From NCBI GenBank assembly GCA_019722365.1, contig JADFUC010000954.1:1302001-1366000 (forward strand): a stretch of 64,000 bases of DNA. Direction: 5' to 3'. Below, one piece after another: positions 1 to 10,550 of the stretch. The notes beneath the pieces are model-generated. The model worked only from the letters and a program-made list of their open reading frames with translations. It was not told where the DNA came from and ran no database searches. The translations under genes were made by a program, and so were the position numbers. The stretch is from Lithospermum erythrorhizon (taxonomy: Eukaryota; Streptophyta; Magnoliopsida; Boraginales; Boraginaceae). Each line of letters starts with the position of its first letter. Position 1 is the stretch's first letter.

Positions 1-749
1 TTGGGAGGAGGTGAAAGTGTTTAATTCACGAATATTTACACCCGCATTGTGGATAAGTTGGTCGAGTTGGTGAACCGATGAGGTTATGAGTTTGATTCAC
101 CTGCCAATAATTTTTTGATCGAGTTTATCACACGCGATTTGATTAGTATGGTTTAACTTTAACTGAATGAGTGGTTTGCATGCTATTACGTTAGCTCGAG
201 ATTTACCTAGTGTACACTAGACGAGTAGCGATTGCAAGTCCCCGTTATAAAAGTATATCTAACTTATTTTGGTTTTCGAGATTAACTTTGAATATGAATA
301 TAATTAAAAATTATAATGAAATAAATTTTTGAAAACCAGTGTGAGTGATATTAAATTTATATTTAGTAGAATATGGAATAAAAAGTAATTTATAGTTAAA
401 TGTTCGATACGAAAATCGTTAATATTTATAAAAATGAATTTGGGTAAATATGTGATATTAAAATGTAGAGTGTGGTAATTATTAGTACTTCAATGATATC
501 AATTTTATATTTTTTTATTAGTGAATAAAAAGTAATTTGTGGTCAAAGTCTTGAAACGGAATCCTAAAACGTCAATTAATTTGAAATGGAAGGAGTAATA
601 TTTTTTGTTTTAGTTTTATGGAAAAATTTGGAAGGGAATGCTTAATTGATTAAAAAAATAAGAATAAAATAAAAGTGGAGGTATAGATTAAAATAAAATA
701 GAAGTGGTATAGAGTTGTTATCGAGGTATAGATTAAAATAAAATAAAAG

Positions 750-896
750 TTGCTACTATTGCATCAACCGATTTGATAACAAACTTTAGGTAGAGCAGGT
801 AGGAAGGGAAGCAACGATTGTTGAGACGGTTATTGTGCGCTTGGGTGTTAGATTATATAACAAAGGTGTAACGTAAGATTGATGCAATAGTAGCAA
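750..896. repeat. 147-bp foldback with perfect 18-bp inverted repeats
   Basis: TTGCTACTATTGCATCAA at 750-767 is followed, after a 111-bp spacer, by its exact reverse complement TTGATGCAATAGTAGCAA at 879-896. The pairing stops sharply at both outer ends and I see no target-site duplication. It could be a tiny foldback transposon, the footprint of a larger one, or a hairpin RNA source. No coding content. Confidence 0.6.
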
Positions 897-1753
897 GTCA
901 ACATAGGCATGGATAAGTTTGTGTGTTTTGTGGAGTGTAATACTGTAATTAATATTATCTTCATCCTACAAAGCATCGCTCATTTTAAATTTTTATTCAT
1001 CTCAATAATTTTAAAGAGCATTTTGTTTGGCAATAGATAATATCTTCTAAAAATATATCGGCTGAAAGAGTTTAAATGTGAATTTATCGAGATACAACAA
1101 GATTATACAATACAAACAAAAATATCTATGGTCAAAGTTGGAAGAGATGAACAAAAGTTCTCAAAAGTTTTAAATCTTTGCTGAATTATGGGAGATTACA
1201 TTTGCTTTCAAAATAGACAGATTGCTAGATAAAAATTGATTTATTAAGGAATTGTAAAAAGTTACATTGAAATTGTAAAAATTTACATTGAAAATATAAA
1301 AAATTATATTAGAATTGTAAAAATATATATTAAAATTGTAAATAATTAATTATCGCGAAAAATAATTTTTGGGATAATCATGTATTTCTAAAACTATAAA
1401 GATATCATTACTAAACACGTTTTTTAATTGCATAAATACTATGAAAAGGGATGCATATATTTTTGTGGCAATGTCATATTTAGTTCATTCGAATTCCTAA
1501 AAATAAATTGTAATACACCATATAATTAATAAATTGCCATACTGGATTAGTGGATATGTTTGGTGGATGGTGTCATTGTTAATGTTAAGTATGAACGGTC
1601 ACATTAATCCGCTTTTCAGCTTTCTACCCCCGAAATTTTAAGTGGCGTATGAATCATGACATACTTCAACCTGGCCAGGACGAGAGTTTCCTCTAAACCA
1701 CTTCAATATAAAATTTACCACTCGCGCGACTAATCCACATCAGACGAAGAGGC

Positions 1754-1760
1754 TATAAAA
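1754..1760 (+). promoter_or_regulatory. TATA-box-like motif (possible orphan or LTR promoter)
   Basis: TATAAAA lies in a locally GC-richer stretch (about 1600-1900), followed by pyrimidine/CA-rich sequence that resembles a plant transcription start and leader. No gene follows downstream in the window. It may therefore be a retroelement promoter remnant or a pseudogene promoter. Confidence 0.25.
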
Positions 1761-4368
1761 GAGCGCCGTCATTCAACACCTTTCGCTTCATTATCATTGC
1801 ACGCCCCTGCATGTAATTATTGTTGTCATACGGAAGCTCAGACGAGTAACTCAACGAAATCTCAGAAACGAATCGGAGACAAGCTATTATCGACTAAGCG
1901 CATGGAGTCCATTGATTAAAACAACAAATCAATATCACTGTCTCCAGTTCCATTCAATAACTAACATATCCATTGATTTGTTAATTATGGTTAAGTGTTA
2001 TTATTATTAATTTCACATGTGTTGGTTAATTTAAGGTCACCAAATTACACTTGAACCGTATTGATTAAGTAGATGTATATGTCCCCACTTGGAGGTGGTG
2101 AGTTTGTTGCAACTGACACCAACTAATAACTAATGTATGAAGATACGTGCTGTTGAGGTCAATGTAGTTGTCTCCTCTTACCAAGGAAATATAGTGACTT
2201 GTGATGTGCTGCCATGCCAAAGTCAGTGGGAGTAAGAGTGCGTAGAGGCTAGAGGTACAAGCTGCTTTCTTATAAATACGAGACAAATAATTTGTTATTT
2301 TTATATAAAAATTATGATTCCGTCCATATAAAGTAACACTCCCATATAATTTTTCAACATAGAGCACCATATAATGAGTGCTTGAGACGAAATATTACAT
2401 ATTTTCTATTACTTATTAACATAATAGCAAGCCTCGGAAGATATGATGACAAATGAGCTTGAAGGGATGCACATCATTATCGCGCTATCTCATACACAGT
2501 TTATATATAAATGGTACTCATTTTATTAAAATTTATTAATAATATATTTTTTTATCATTAATAAAAACTAAAAGATCATATAAATATAAAAATCAATTTC
2601 ACTCAATAGATTATTTCAAACTTTTATTGAAAAGTTTTGTTGCAAAAAATAAAACTCTCGGTTTTCCCTTTATACTCCCTCCATTTTTTGGAGTTTTCGT
2701 TTTACCCATTTACATTTAGATTAAGGAAAAAAATAGTCCAAAAGTACATTAAAAATATAATTAAAATTATATCATCTGTAGGTTGGTAATTTAAAGATAA
2801 AATGTAACAAAAAAATACATTGAAAGAATAAAAATGTAATTTAGTATATATACTAAAGCAATAACTATTTTTTTCAAATAACTAAAACGATAATTAAAAA
2901 GAAGGACCGATTTTTTAAAGTGGGTCCCATAATCGGCCTGATCATTATGTGGTAACCAACTGGTACCGGTTATTTTGGAAAACTTTGTAATCATCTACTC
3001 CGTAAGTTCTAACATATTTAAAAAAAAAAAATTAATTTTGTATGTAATAGAAACAATGAGAACACATCCTACTCATGGATGTTCCATGTAACGAACTGTT
3101 TTGAACTTTCTATTGAAAATACTAATCGAATTAACTATAAAAATTTAGAAAACTCGAACAAGAATCATAGAATATTTTGAAGTGTAAAGTTCAATTGAGG
3201 AGTGTAAAAATGGGTCTCCAAGATTATCTTTGGTGTGCAAGCTTGGTAATTGGTATGTAAATGCATTGAGGGAATGATCAAAATCTAGACTCGAAAGTCA
3301 ATCATGTATTTAAGTTTGTGCCGTGTAGCACAAGACTTTTGTAAATAGGAAATATATCGAATTGTATATTGTACTTTACTACTTTATACTCCGTATATAT
3401 TAAGAAACGCATTTGCAATTATTTACGCTTCAAATATTTAAATCGGTATAATAAATGTTAATTAATTATTTACGTGAATTTATAAATTATACTTTTGATT
3501 TATATTATAATTTATTTTATTAATAGTTATATGATATTTTATATTTTTTTAATAATATAATTTAATAATAGATTTAAAGCTTTGTTACCATACTATTCTT
3601 CATTTTTAAGATTTAATAAAAAGCACTACATTACGTGACTTTACTTATCGCTAAAAACATCACTTTTCAGAATAAAAATAGGCAAAAGGCTCGCGCACAT
3701 CAGTAATACTCACACACTCGCTTATGCCCACCTATAACTACATGTTCAATTCCACCTACAAGACCCTAATCACCTATTTAAACCCATTCCGTCCATTAAC
3801 CGTCAAATTTGATTGTTAATTCAATTTTTTGAGGGTATTTTTATAATTATTTTTCAATAATACACCCTTAGCATCAACACCTTCTATTTTATTTATTCCT
3901 TCATATTTTATTCATGACATGCCAATTATCACAATGTAAATTGAATCTGTTTTTGTAATTGAGGTTCTGGTTTTGAGCTTGTATTTTAATTATGGAGCAT
4001 GCATTTTGTTGTTAATTTATTGTGTGGAAATTAAATTGATTTTTTGAAAATTTATGAAGTTGATTTAGTTAGTTTTGTGGAAATTAGATTGAATTTGTAT
4101 TTAAAATTATGTAGATGATTTAGTTAGATTTTGACATTTGAAGGATTGACATTAAGTTTTAATTGAAGTGGGGAAATCGAATTTGGGGTTCGAGGGGTGG
4201 GAATCAATTTTAAAAGTAATGAATTAGATTTTGTTCAATCAATTTGGGGGAATGGGGGAATTCGGGGGAATAATTTTTTGGGGAATTAAGGTTTTAATTG
4301 AATTTGGGGGAATAATTTTAAAATTTGCTAACAATAATTAGCAAAATGATTTCATGCTAATTTTGTTT

Positions 4369-4851
4369 TGTCCGATATATAATTCATTCCGAAAGATGTG
4401 ATATACAAGTGATAATTGTTTTAAGAAAAGTATGATAATTGTTTTAAGAAATAACAATTATTTAGCACATTGCATAAATCACATTCTACAAGTTTTTAAT
4501 CCGATTGTTTTTCTTATAATCAGACATGTCTATGTGTCAAGTGAATCGAGCTATTCATTCAACTAATATACATATAACAATAATTTGACATATAGTGTTT
4601 ATTGCATGCTCATGATTATAGGCCATAAAATAAAATATTGTTATAAAAACCGGATATCTAATAGCTCAAATTGACACAAAATACTTAATTGCTAATATGA
4701 TTACTCTTGAAAGTTTTTTGGTGTATCATACAATGAAGAAATGGGGGGGTATTTATAGCATAAAATTTACCAAAGAAATACTATTTAATTCCCTAATTAC
4801 TAACCATATTTCAACATTTGTGGACTAAGTTATTAACTAACATTTATAACA
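4369..4851 (-). repeat. 3' LTR of a truncated Copia element (element D)
   Basis: Read on the - strand, the repeat starts TGTTATAAATG directly after a polypurine tract (cagtggggg, 4852-4860) and ends …TCGGACA, giving TG…CA termini and about 483 bp. A TATA-like 'gctataaatac' lies inside. It follows the end of a Copia polymerase frame (5005-5158), which fixes its identity as a 3' LTR. The matching 5' LTR and most of the element are missing, so this is a 5'-truncated copy interrupted at about 5158. Confidence 0.7.
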
Positions 4852-5004
4852 CCCCCACTGGAAATATCCAAATAATCGTTACATGGGAACACATGTTCTT
4901 TCGTTAAAAACTTATATGAGTCGAAAACCCGGTGGACAAAAAACCCCCATAAGGAAAAGTCTGAAGCCAGTATCTTACTCCGAAAATGAAACATAGGTAG
5001 TTCT

Positions 5005-5158
5005 TCAAAGATCTCGAAAGTGACGCATTCCAATACTTTGAATGTGCTTCTTGAAAACTGATGTCGGAAGAGACTTTGTGAAGAGATCTGCTACATTATC
5101 ACATGAACGGATATACTGGATATCTACCTCCTTGTTTCTTTCAAGTTCTTGAGTGAAT
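5005..5158 (-). pseudogene. Copia polyprotein C-terminus (RNase H tail), fragment
   Basis: The - strand reads through the conserved end of Ty1/Copia RNase H without a stop: '…YIRSCDNVADLFTKSLP…' then 'HIQSIGMRHFRDL' and a TGA at 5005-5007. The NVADxxTK motif is diagnostic of the extreme C-terminus of plant Copia Pol. Only about 50 codons survive. Upstream, at about 5158, the sequence changes abruptly into the LTR of a different Copia family, so the remainder has been lost to a nested insertion or deletion. This element is a different family from the 5.2-13.5 kb copy, whose RNase H lies separately at 6.6 kb. Confidence 0.75.
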
Positions 5159-5754
5159 GAAAAGAACTTAGTTTTCATTTCATCTTTTTCCTTATATAGT
5201 CCCTTTTGGTTTCGGTCGAATAGCTTGACTCGTTTGATAAATAGTTAACTGTTAAGCAGTCTACTTCGGCGACAACAAGCAGGTAAGTAACTTAACAAGT
5301 TACTAATAAGAAGCTTCCCTCGTTAAACCGTCAATTGAAATAACCAATTTAATTGATTAGCGTGACCAATTTATATTTTACATTATCAATGTAAAACTCT
5401 CGATTGGGTATCTCGTTGATTTCAATCAACTCCCAATTTAACAATCTCGATTTAATTCCATACATGGAATATAACTCAACGTCATTGTATGTGTGTGACC
5501 TTCTGGGCTCAGATAATATTAGCCGTATAATAATATAATTGACCATTATGATTATTATATCGGTTATGCATGGGATCTAGCAATCTGACATAACCCCTGA
5601 TATTATCGTGAGTTCCATTTAATAATTTACAATTACTATTATTGAACACTTAGTTTGAGTAATCTCATTTAACTAAAACTAGTAGAATTAATTATTTACA
5701 ACAATTGTCGTAGCAGACATAATTATAGGAATAAAATGCTCACGATTTCCAACA
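5159..5754 (-). repeat. Partial 3' LTR of Copia copy 1
   Basis: On the - strand it begins TGTTGGAAATC at 5754, preceded by a purine-rich tract (ggcaagcgagag) comparable to the one before the 3' LTR at 41078. The interior matches the LTRs at 34859 and 41078, including 'aagtgttcaataatagtaa' and the 'gataatatcag' block. A TATA box (ctatataagg) lies near 5193-5202. The LTR is cut off at about 5158, about 40 bp past the TATA box, so most of R and all of U5 are missing. Confidence 0.7.
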
Positions 5755-6600
5755 CTCTCGCTTGCCGCCCCAGGCAATTGCTACAATTATTCAACATCCG
5801 CGATCTCGAGTCGCGAGGCTAACCGTAAGAAGTGTCGCAAACACCCACGACTTTCTTTACTCGAGTTGAACTGAATCGGGTACTATGGCGTCCCATAAAC
5901 CAATCAATCCCAATATTCATTGAGAGGCCTGAGATCTACCTTGTATATCAAGGATGGATAAATCTCTTATAATATATCAACACCTACTGCTATACTTATT
6001 GTGTCACCCAACATATGCCGTTATAATCCCGCTTAAAGCAGACGTTTGACATATAGTCAAAAGCACTAACTCATATAAATAGAAGTAGTTATATCTGCTT
6101 GAGTATAAAATTGTTAAACTAACAGTTCTAAGCAAACATCATAGGACACAAATATACATATCTTCTATGATTTTGCAGCGATCAATCCAGCTCCTCAGTT
6201 ATACAAACTGATAGCCCATAAGATTGATCAAGCTTGCAAGCTCTTATGATCCAAGAGAGTTGATCATCAATCACTATGTTGGTCATCAAATGCTTGTCGC
6301 CCCAAGGCGAATGGCTACCTTATCTTTCTAGACTCGAGAGGCTCTCTTGTCAACACTTCCAGGTTGTCCTCACAGAAATTGTGTGGTAGTCCCAGGACTT
6401 TATTTTCACTCGATGAGGAAACAACAGGTTATATGTAAACTAAGACATATAAACACATAGACATAGTGAACAAACAAATTGATATATAAGAAGCCATAAT
6501 ATTCAATTACTTGTTCACATAACAAGACATATATATACTAACTCCCCATTGAACTACTTAGCCAACTGAAATTTATCTAAAACAATGATCATTGCATGTT
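5755..6600 (-). other. 3' untranslated segment of Copia copy 1
   Basis: About 850 bp between the RNase H remnant and the 3' LTR. Parts match the region after RNase H in copy 2 (about 40380-41070). Shared blocks include 'gcatttgatgaccaacatag' (near 6280 in reverse, 40650 direct) and 'aaggtagatctc' near 5940 and 40900. No open frame is recognisable. The long conserved stretch between pol and the LTR is a family trait. Confidence 0.55.
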
Positions 6601-7000
6601 CATCATCTTTTTGAATAGTGGCTTGGTGAGAAAGTCGTCAACGATAGCCTCTGCTTACGCACATACTTTGATATCACCTCTATTAAGCATATCTCAAATC
6701 GGGTGATACTTTTTTGATCTGATGCTTTCGAATTTGTGATGTGCTTTCGAGGTTCATGGCAAGGCTTAATTTGCACGGTATTATCACATAACATTTCCAC
6801 TTGGTTCTTGATACTCGACACAACTCAAACTCGATCATGATTTCTTGATCCAACAAGCTTCTTTTGCGGAGTCGATCTTTGTTGAAATATTACTCGGATT
6901 CCATAGTAGAATCGACTACGGTACTATGTTTTGCGGAACTTCTCGAGATGCTATTTCGGCCGATTTGGGGAGCCAAAACCGCATTACCCGGGCCCAGGAG
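6590..7000 (-). pseudogene. Copia RNase H remnant (copy 1)
   Basis: The - strand frame at 6603-6821 contains 'EMLCDNTVQIKPCHEPRKH', matching the plant Copia RNase H motif (LYCDNTGAIAQAxEPRSH). Downstream 'FEICLIEVI' matches the family's 'YHLIREII'. The upstream part of the domain is spread over other frames and carries stops. RNase H normally removes RNA from the RNA-DNA hybrid during reverse transcription; this one is inactive because of frame breaks. Confidence 0.65.
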
Positions 7001-7109
7001 CGGTAATCATCTGTCATTTGGAGGCGGCATGGTGTACCCGGTGACAACCAAAGCTCTTCATCTCCACCATATACCAGAATACATGTCTTTAGTTCTTCTT
7101 AGATACTTG

Positions 7110-8000
7110 AGATGTCATACCGACTGCCATCCGATTGGCTCTACCGCTGGATTAGGCGGTATCATTTGGCGGCCTTTGAGTGCATATGACATATTGAGTC
7201 GTGTACACAACATGACATACATGATTGACCCTATAAATTTGAAGCATAAAGGTCGTCCTTCATCTTGTTCATCTACGACACTAGTGGTGGGACAACTGTG
7301 ACTTGCTGAGGTTGAACACCGTGTCATGGAGAGAGGCGACGCTTTCTTGGAGATCGTTCATATTGAACCTTTGCGGCTTACCTTATTTATATATGGGTGT
7401 CTGGCAAAGTCCAATTAACTTGATTGGCGCTCGATCTCGATGAATTTTGATTCCGAGGTATGCTTTGTCGCCGCCCAGCGAAGTCACTCGTTAGAAATAT
7501 TGCACAACTAATCCTTGACGATTTTAGTAACTACACATTGGTACAATGATTAGTATGTCATCGACATACAAGACTATAAAAAACTATGTAACTCCCACTC
7601 ACCTTCTTGTATACACAGAGTCTTCTTAAGATTTTTTGATTAATCAACATTTTTTTGATCGCTTCATCAAGCAGAGATTCCGAGCCTCTGAGGATGCTTG
7701 CTTGAGACCGCCAAAATGTGGACCTGCAGCAACTTCTGAACCTTCTTAGGTCGCCGGGACACGTAAAGCTTGGAGGTTGTACCATGTACACATCTTCCCT
7801 CGAGTTTTCATTCAAGAAAACGATCTTTACATTCATTTTGCCATATTTCATAGTCATAAAAAATGCGGCAATGGCTAAGATTATTCGAATGGATTTAAGC
7901 GCCCAGCCACTAGTGAATAGGTTTTAAATCATGAGTCGATCCGTGAATTTGCTTGAAACCTTTAAGCCCGCAACCTCGCTTTGAAAACATGAGCGTTGCC
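7110..8000 (-). pseudogene. Copia reverse transcriptase remnant (copy 1)
   Basis: The - strand carries RT segments in successive frames. The first (7558-7857) has 'MNVKIVFLNENSREDVYMVQ', equivalent to the family's LDVKTAFLNGxLEEDVYM. Around 7551-7571 there is an intact YVDD catalytic motif followed by ILI. Next come 'YLGIKIHRDR' and 'IGLCQT', and at 7115-7327 'IGSIMYVMLCTRLNMSYAL', the conserved end of Copia RT. Intervening frameshifts and stops make it a pseudogene. Copy 2 at 39.7 kb lacks this whole domain. Confidence 0.75.
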
Positions 8001-8333
8001 GTCTTTGTCATGTTTAACTGTACATACTCATTTACACTCAATAGGAATTGAACACCATTTGGATCGATCTAACAAGGACGGAAATCTTGTTTCGTACATA
8101 GAATCCGTCCTAGGACTTAAGCGGCTATCAGTCATTTATCAGCATCTTTGCTACTCATTGCCTCCTCGTAAGAGGTAGGCTCGTCACTTTCAATCATGAA
8201 AGCTTCACCATACCAACGGTATGGTTCCTGACGATCTCTATTGGATCTCCTAAGGGGTTGGCTCTCGCGATCTCGCGTGGATGGTGGATGTATGTGCGAA
8301 AGGCACTAGTGCTTTGTGGTGTGTCGGTCGTCT

Positions 8334-9200
8334 CTACCACTCGGTGTATTGATGGTAAGCTTCATCATACGGGAGTTTCCTCAATATGAACACCTTCACT
8401 CCTAGCCCATACGGACAAATATTCCTTTTGATAGATGCTCTGATATGGGAGCAATGCTTGTTTTTCGTCTTGAGGTAAGTGTATGTCAGCCCGGTATCCT
8501 TCGGATAACCAATAAAGTAGCATCTATCAGACTTGGGCGCTAGTTTATCTTTTGTCAATTTCTTGACATAAGCTTCACAACCCCAAATCCTAAGAAAACC
8601 CAACTTAGGAGCCTTCCCAAACCACAGTTCATGGGAAGTTTTCTCTGCTGATTTAGTTGGATATTTATTTAATGTGTGTCTTTGCCAACTTTTGTAGTGC
8701 ATATCCCGAGAAAACTAATTGGCGGATCGAGACAGGACTCATCATAGATCAAAACATATCGAGCAAGGTTCGATTCCTCTTTTCGGACACGCCCGTTGTC
8801 TTTGTGTGGCGTTCACACGGGCTTGAGTTGTGAAAGCAATGCAGCGCTTTTAAAGATGATCATTTAACTCATGACTCAAGTATTTCTCTCTTCTATCATG
8901 CGAGAAGAATCGTATAGTCTGTTCAATTGGTTTTTTTGCTTCATTTTTGAAATACCTTGAATTTCTCAAAGGATTCATGTTTGTGTTTAAATCGAGATAC
9001 ACATCACCGTATCTCTTTATAATCATCAGTAAATGTAATGAAGTAACTATAACCACCTCTTGCAGGTGTGTTTATTGGTCCACATACATCAGTGTGTATG
9101 ATCCCCAATAAATCACTTTCCCTTTCATTGTATCCAGTGAAGGGCGATTTGGTCATTTTTCCCAGTAGGCAAGATTCACACTTATCGTATGTTTCATAAT
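8334..9200 (-). pseudogene. Copia integrase C-terminal part (copy 1)
   Basis: On the - strand at 8334-8702 the frame reads 'ELWFGKAPKLGFLRIWGCEAYVK' followed by 'KSDRCYFIGYPKD', the conserved segment linking Copia integrase to RT (TPYELWxGKKPxLxxLRxWGC…YFVGYP). The catalytic core upstream (8700-9200) is mostly frameshifted. The start of the core is in the adjoining frame, '…LGIIHTDVCGPI…' with 'YFITFTDDY', which includes the first catalytic Asp region. Confidence 0.7.
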
Positions 9201-9480
9201 CAAAACCTTCAAGTATTCCACCGGAGTGAAGTTTCTTGATACGGTTCTCGCTTATATGACCTAATCTGCAATGCCATAGGTATGTAGGATTTAAGTCGTT
9301 AGGCTTATTCCTTTTAAGATTAATGTTATATTGCTCGACAAATGTGTCTAAAACATATAGACCATTTTGGAGAGATGCATTACCATATATTATACCATTC
9401 TTGGAGATCCTAAATGCATTGGGATCAATTGAAAATGAAAAGCCTTCATTGTTCAAAGCCGAAATGAAAATAATATTCAC
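9004..9480 (-). pseudogene. Copia GAG-pre-integrase and integrase N-terminus (copy 1)
   Basis: This is the best-preserved piece of copy 1: 158 codons without a stop. It contains 'LWHCRLGHI' and 'CESCLLGKMTKSPF', which together give the HHCC zinc-binding pattern of the GAG-pre-integrase domain (H-x3-H … C-x2-C). It then runs into the integrase core with 'HTDVCGPI' and 'YFITFTDDY'. The nucleotide and protein sequences closely match 38700-38960 on the + strand. Confidence 0.8.
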
Positions 9481-9524
9481 GCTTTAAATAGCAATTTTTA
9501 TGAAAGTAAACATTGTTCCAGAAT

Positions 9525-9947
9525 TTAAAAAGCTAGGCCCGTAGACAAATTCAAACTAATGGATCTCTTGCTAGGGGCGGCAACCTTGGCGCCATTCCCA
9601 CTGCGTAGGTCCATTTCTCCTCTTTCGAGTCTTCTACTTGCCCATAGTTCCTGTACATTGCGACAAATGTGAGAACGCGGCCCGGTGTCAACGCCCGTGA
9701 AGCTAGAATTAGAAGTTGTACAAACTTCAATAACATAAATACCTTTAGGTTTGGTGATTATTAAACCCTTTTTTCTATCTTCATTGAATTTCCTACAGGC
9801 CCCTTTCCAGTGACCCTTGAGTTTACTTGATAGTGACATATATAAATGCTTGAGAAATACATTTTGTCTTTTTCTTTGTCTTGCGGCGGCAATGCTACCA
9901 GAAACAAAGTGAGAGCGAGAAGTAGAAAGCCTTTGTTCCATACCCAA
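9525..9947 (-). pseudogene. Copia zinc knuckle and aspartic protease (copy 1)
   Basis: The - strand frame has 'GHWKGACRKF', the second half of a CCHC nucleocapsid knuckle. It continues 'GIYVIEVC' and then 'GVDTGPRSHIC', the D-T-G active site of the Copia protease with its following SHIC, then 'SRRLERGEMDLRSGNGAKVAA', matching plant Copia polyproteins closely. The active-site DTG is intact here, while copy 2 at the same position reads DIG. The frame continues in the antisense of nothing else, so this is a true element frame. Confidence 0.75.
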
Positions 9948-9949
9948 AA

Positions 9950-10550
9950 AGAATTCATTAGCTTGACAATGGTAATTTGTTTGTAATATGTCAGCGAGGG
10001 CTTGATCGACCTTGTATCTGTTATAACGCTTTTAATGTACTTAAGAGCATCTTGGTTGGCGATCTCGTAGTGATGAAAAACTCTAATTAAGTGACTTATG
10101 GGTATCAGAAAGATGCGCACCGTTTGGCCGAATACATCACTTAATTTACCTATTCAGTTCGCCTTTGCTTCGGTTTTGCGATCCCGGTAGAGAGCGAAAG
10201 GTGTCGTATTTCCTCGTATTCTATGGCGCTCCTTTTGATTCGCTCCGAGCTTCGATAAATGTCATGTGAATGATACTGCGTCATATAGGACACGAGCGGT
10301 TCCATCCGAGGTAAGCATAAGACATTTGCTTTTAGAGCATCCTCTTTTATGCAACTTACATATTCTCTAGGCGTACACGTCAGTGTCCCAGGAAGCCTTT
10401 TTATGAATTCCTTTTATATAAGACATGCACCAATCTCATTTTTAACTTGAAGACAACCTTCAACTCGCTGGGACCATGTCTCAAAATTTGCACCATTATA
10501 CATCACGGTGAGTTAAAGTAGTTTGAAAGCGAGATTTTTAAATCTTAGGA
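9950..10550 (-). pseudogene. Copia gag remnant (copy 1)
   Basis: Fragments on the - strand read like UBN2-type Copia gag. Examples are 'LKANCLMLTSMEPLVSYM' at about 10270-10350 and 'VSYMTQYHSHDIY', which align with family text of the kind 'LxAxxxMLASMxxxLQxxxExxxAYDM'. The frames are short and broken. Boundaries are approximate because the start codon cannot be placed. Confidence 0.45.

Larger units (their letters stand above)
1..4368. other. AT-rich intergenic DNA, no gene seen
   Basis: No reading frame here has recognisable protein similarity. The stretch is AT-rich and contains decayed repeat pieces. The part near 1080-1130 resembles the interior of the Stowaway-like MITEs seen intact further right (it shares 'tatggtcaaagtt'). 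A 'tactccctcc' MITE edge lies near 2670 without a convincing partner. A perfect foldback (750-896) and an isolated TATA-like promoter motif (1754) are listed separately. Short open frames at 2065-2370 and 2791-2994 show no family signature. Confidence 0.6.

Noticed and set aside
6864..7301. 145-codon open frame on the + strand
   Set aside because: It is antisense to the RT/RNase H part of Copia copy 1, whose - strand frames carry clear motifs. It has no family signature itself.
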